DNA from: Dysgonomonas sp.
Lineage (GTDB): Bacteria > Bacteroidota > Bacteroidia > Bacteroidales > Dysgonomonadaceae
Assembly (NCBI GenBank): GCA_030151105.1
Contig: JASLEN010000329.1
Coordinates: 1 to 7,401 of the forward strand
DNA length: 7,401 bases
Direction: 5' to 3'
Position numbers and translations under genes: made by a program. Every line of letters starts with the position of its first letter. Position 1 is the first letter of the stretch. The notes below the pieces were generated by a model. The model had not been told where the DNA came from, did no database searches, and was given only the letters and a program-made list of their open reading frames with translations. This document shows, in pieces, positions 5,910 through 7,401 of the stretch.

Positions 5910-6731
5910 ATGAGTATTTTAGAAGCAATCATTATTGCTATAATTGAAGGTCTAACAGAGTTCCTTCCTGTGTCGTCAACAGGGCACATGATTATCACAC
6001 AAGGCGTGTTGGGGATCAAAAGCACCGAATTTGTAAAAGCATTTACAATCATCATCCAGTTTGGAGCTATTCTATCAGTATTAGTTCTCTATTGGAAGAG
6101 GTTTTTTCAATCCGTTGATTTCTATTTGAAGTTGTTAGCAGGGTTTATTCCAGCAGCAATTTTAGGGCTTCTTTTGAGCGATTATATCGATGATTTGCTA
6201 GAGAACGTTTATGTAGTAGCTATCATGTTGGTGATAGGAGGAGTGGTAATGCTCTTTGTGGATAAGTGGTTCAACAAGCCAGACGAAGATAAAAAAGGTG
6301 TAACCTATAAAAATGCTTTTGTAATCGGGCTTTTCCAATGTATAGCGATGATTCCTGGAGTATCTCGTTCTATGGCAACTATTGTGGGAGGGATGAGTCA
6401 GAAGTTGACTCGTAAGGCAGCAGCAGAATTTTCGTTCTTCTTGGCAGTGCCTACAATGGCAGCAGCAACAGGATACAAGGTGTTGAAGTTGATACAATCT
6501 AAAGAAGAGGGAGCAGGTTTCCTCGATTTCGATTTCAGCTTGTTGGTTGATAATGCGTTGGTGCTGATAGTGGGTAATGTTGTAGCATTTATTGTAGCAT
6601 TGGCAGCTATCAAATTTTTCATCGGTTTTGTTACCAAGTATGGTTTCAGATTCTTTGGATGGTATCGTATCGTAGTTGGAGTCTTAATTCTTGTGCTTTT
6701 GGCAGTAGGAGTTAATTTAGAAGTATCTTAA
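5910..6731 (+). CDS. uppP: Undecaprenyl-diphosphatase UppP (BacA)
   Basis: UppP removes a phosphate from undecaprenyl pyrophosphate, recycling the lipid carrier used for peptidoglycan and other envelope polymers; the active site faces the periplasm. Extra copies give bacitracin resistance, hence the older name BacA. The 273-residue product has the same length as E. coli UppP. It shows both signature motifs: EGLTEFLPVSSTGH (13-26, with Glu13, Glu17, Ser23 and His26) and PGVSRSMAT (149-157, with Arg153 matching E. coli Arg174). The rest is a series of hydrophobic segments, about eight helices, with a polar linker near 120-133. The ATG at 5910 places the first motif at the normal distance from the N terminus. 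It is followed only 8 nt later by truB, so the two are almost certainly co-transcribed. Confidence 0.96.
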   Translation: MSILEAIIIAIIEGLTEFLPVSSTGHMIITQGVLGIKSTEFVKAFTIIIQFGAILSVLVLYWKRFFQSVDFYLKLLAGFIPAAILGLLLSDYIDDLLENVYVVAIMLVIGGVVMLFVDKWFNKPDEDKKGVTYKNAFVIGLFQCIAMIPGVSRSMATIVGGMSQKLTRKAAAEFSFFLAVPTMAAATGYKVLKLIQSKEEGAGFLDFDFSLLVDNALVLIVGNVVAFIVALAAIKFFIGFVTKYGFRFFGWYRIVVGVLILVLLAVGVNLEVS

Positions 6732-6739
6732 AATATAGA

Positions 6740-7401
6740 ATGAATTTTATAGAAGGAGAAGTTTTATACTTCAACAAACCTCTCAACTGGACTTCTTTTC
6801 AGTTGGTTGCAAAGGTGCGTGGTACGATATGTAAGCGTTTAGGAGTTAAGAAACTAAAAGTAGGACATGCTGGCACTCTCGATCCTTTGGCTACTGGTGT
6901 AATGATTATTTGCACGGGGAAAAAGACCAAGTTGATAGAAAGTTTTCAGTATCAAGTAAAAGAATACATTGCAACAATTGCTTTAGGAGCCACAACGCCT
7001 TCTTTCGATTTGGAAACAGAAGTGGATAAAACCTATCCAACAGATCATTTGACAAAAGAACTGGTAGAGGAGAAAATTAATCATTTCATCGGCGAAATCT
7101 GGCAAGTACCACCTATCTACTCTGCTGTGAAAGTGGATGGAAGAAGGGCGTACAACTTGGCTCGTGCGGGCGAAGAAGTAGAACTGAAACCGAAGCTGCT
7201 TGTTATTGATGAAATAGAATTGCTTGAATGCAATCTCCCTGAAATAAAAGTAAGAGTTGTGTGTAGCAAAGGCACATATATACGAGCGCTGGCCAGAGAT
7301 ATTGGCGAAGCTCTAGAAACAGGTGCGCACCTTACAGCACTAGACAGAACAAGAGTAGGAGAGGTCTCGCTCAAGGACTGTATAGATGGAGGACAAGTTC
7401 A
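6740..7401 (+). CDS. truB: tRNA pseudouridine(55) synthase TruB, 3' end missing
   Basis: TruB converts U55 to pseudouridine in the T-loop of most tRNAs and also helps tRNA fold. The frame from the ATG at 6740 is open for 220 full codons to the right edge, so only the C-terminal end is missing. Motifs in order are the N-terminal YFNKPLNWTS (10-19), the catalytic block GHAGTLDPLATG (42-53) with Asp48 as the nucleophile, PPIYSAVKVDGRRAY (124-138), and SKGTYIRALARDIG (176-189). LDRTRVGE (201-208) follows near the edge. Family members run from about 230 to 310 residues, so a modest tail or C-terminal domain is absent from view. The gene starts 8 nt after the uppP stop and is the last visible member of the ftsX operon. 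In Bacteroidota queA often follows, which would be beyond this window. Confidence 0.96.
   Translation, partial: MNFIEGEVLYFNKPLNWTSFQLVAKVRGTICKRLGVKKLKVGHAGTLDPLATGVMIICTGKKTKLIESFQYQVKEYIATIALGATTPSFDLETEVDKTYPTDHLTKELVEEKINHFIGEIWQVPPIYSAVKVDGRRAYNLARAGEEVELKPKLLVIDEIELLECNLPEIKVRVVCSKGTYIRALARDIGEALETGAHLTALDRTRVGEVSLKDCIDGGQV

Noticed and set aside
6198..6497. Open frame on the - strand inside uppP, rich in Cys and His
   Set aside because: The Cys/His richness comes from reading the antisense of codons in a hydrophobic membrane protein; no zinc-binding pattern is ordered enough to support a gene.
7117..7374. 85-codon open frame on the - strand inside truB
   Set aside because: It is a shadow of the truB frame, which carries all TruB motifs and runs to the window edge.
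1..7401. Mobile element, CRISPR array, tRNA or defence system
   Set aside because: No transposase, integrase, spaced repeat array or tRNA-like fold was seen; all long frames belong to housekeeping or metabolic families.

Overview
The window looks like a chromosomal housekeeping segment from a member of Bacteroidota, probably the order Bacteroidales. Three things point there: the gene string ftsX - DUF3098 - uppP - truB, a layout typical of Bacteroidota; start codons with no clear Shine-Dalgarno sequence; and promoter-like TAnnTTTG (-7) boxes upstream of several genes. The DNA is AT-rich by eye (about 60% A+T, not counted). The genus cannot be fixed from the sequence; a Dysgonomonas- or Porphyromonadaceae-like bacterium is a guess.

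Layout from left to right. (1) The 3' end of a GH125 alpha-mannosidase gene on the + strand enters from the left edge. (2) It converges on sufB (- strand), and a perfect 38-bp palindrome between them serves as a two-way terminator. (3) A 356-bp AT-rich spacer separates sufB from the divergent coaA (type I pantothenate kinase, + strand); promoter candidates for both genes lie in it. (4) coaA converges on galM (aldose 1-epimerase, - strand) across a second perfect palindrome of 44 bp. (5) A 280-bp divergent spacer leads to a + strand operon: ftsX, a small two-helix DUF3098 membrane protein gene, uppP and truB. Gaps inside this operon are 26, 41 and 8 nt, and truB runs off the right edge.

The left half is a set of single-gene units with unrelated jobs: mannan or glycan trimming, Fe-S cluster assembly, coenzyme A synthesis and sugar mutarotation. 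The right half is a real operon. FtsX (control of peptidoglycan hydrolysis at division) and UppP (recycling of the undecaprenyl carrier) both serve the cell envelope, and TruB (tRNA pseudouridine-55) is a translation gene carried along. DUF3098 sits between the two envelope genes and is the only protein here without a known function.

I found no mobile element, CRISPR array, tRNA, rRNA or defence cassette. No clearly new system is present. The points most worth checking are the stand-alone sufB, the DUF3098 protein in the ftsX-uppP operon, and the type I rather than type III pantothenate kinase.
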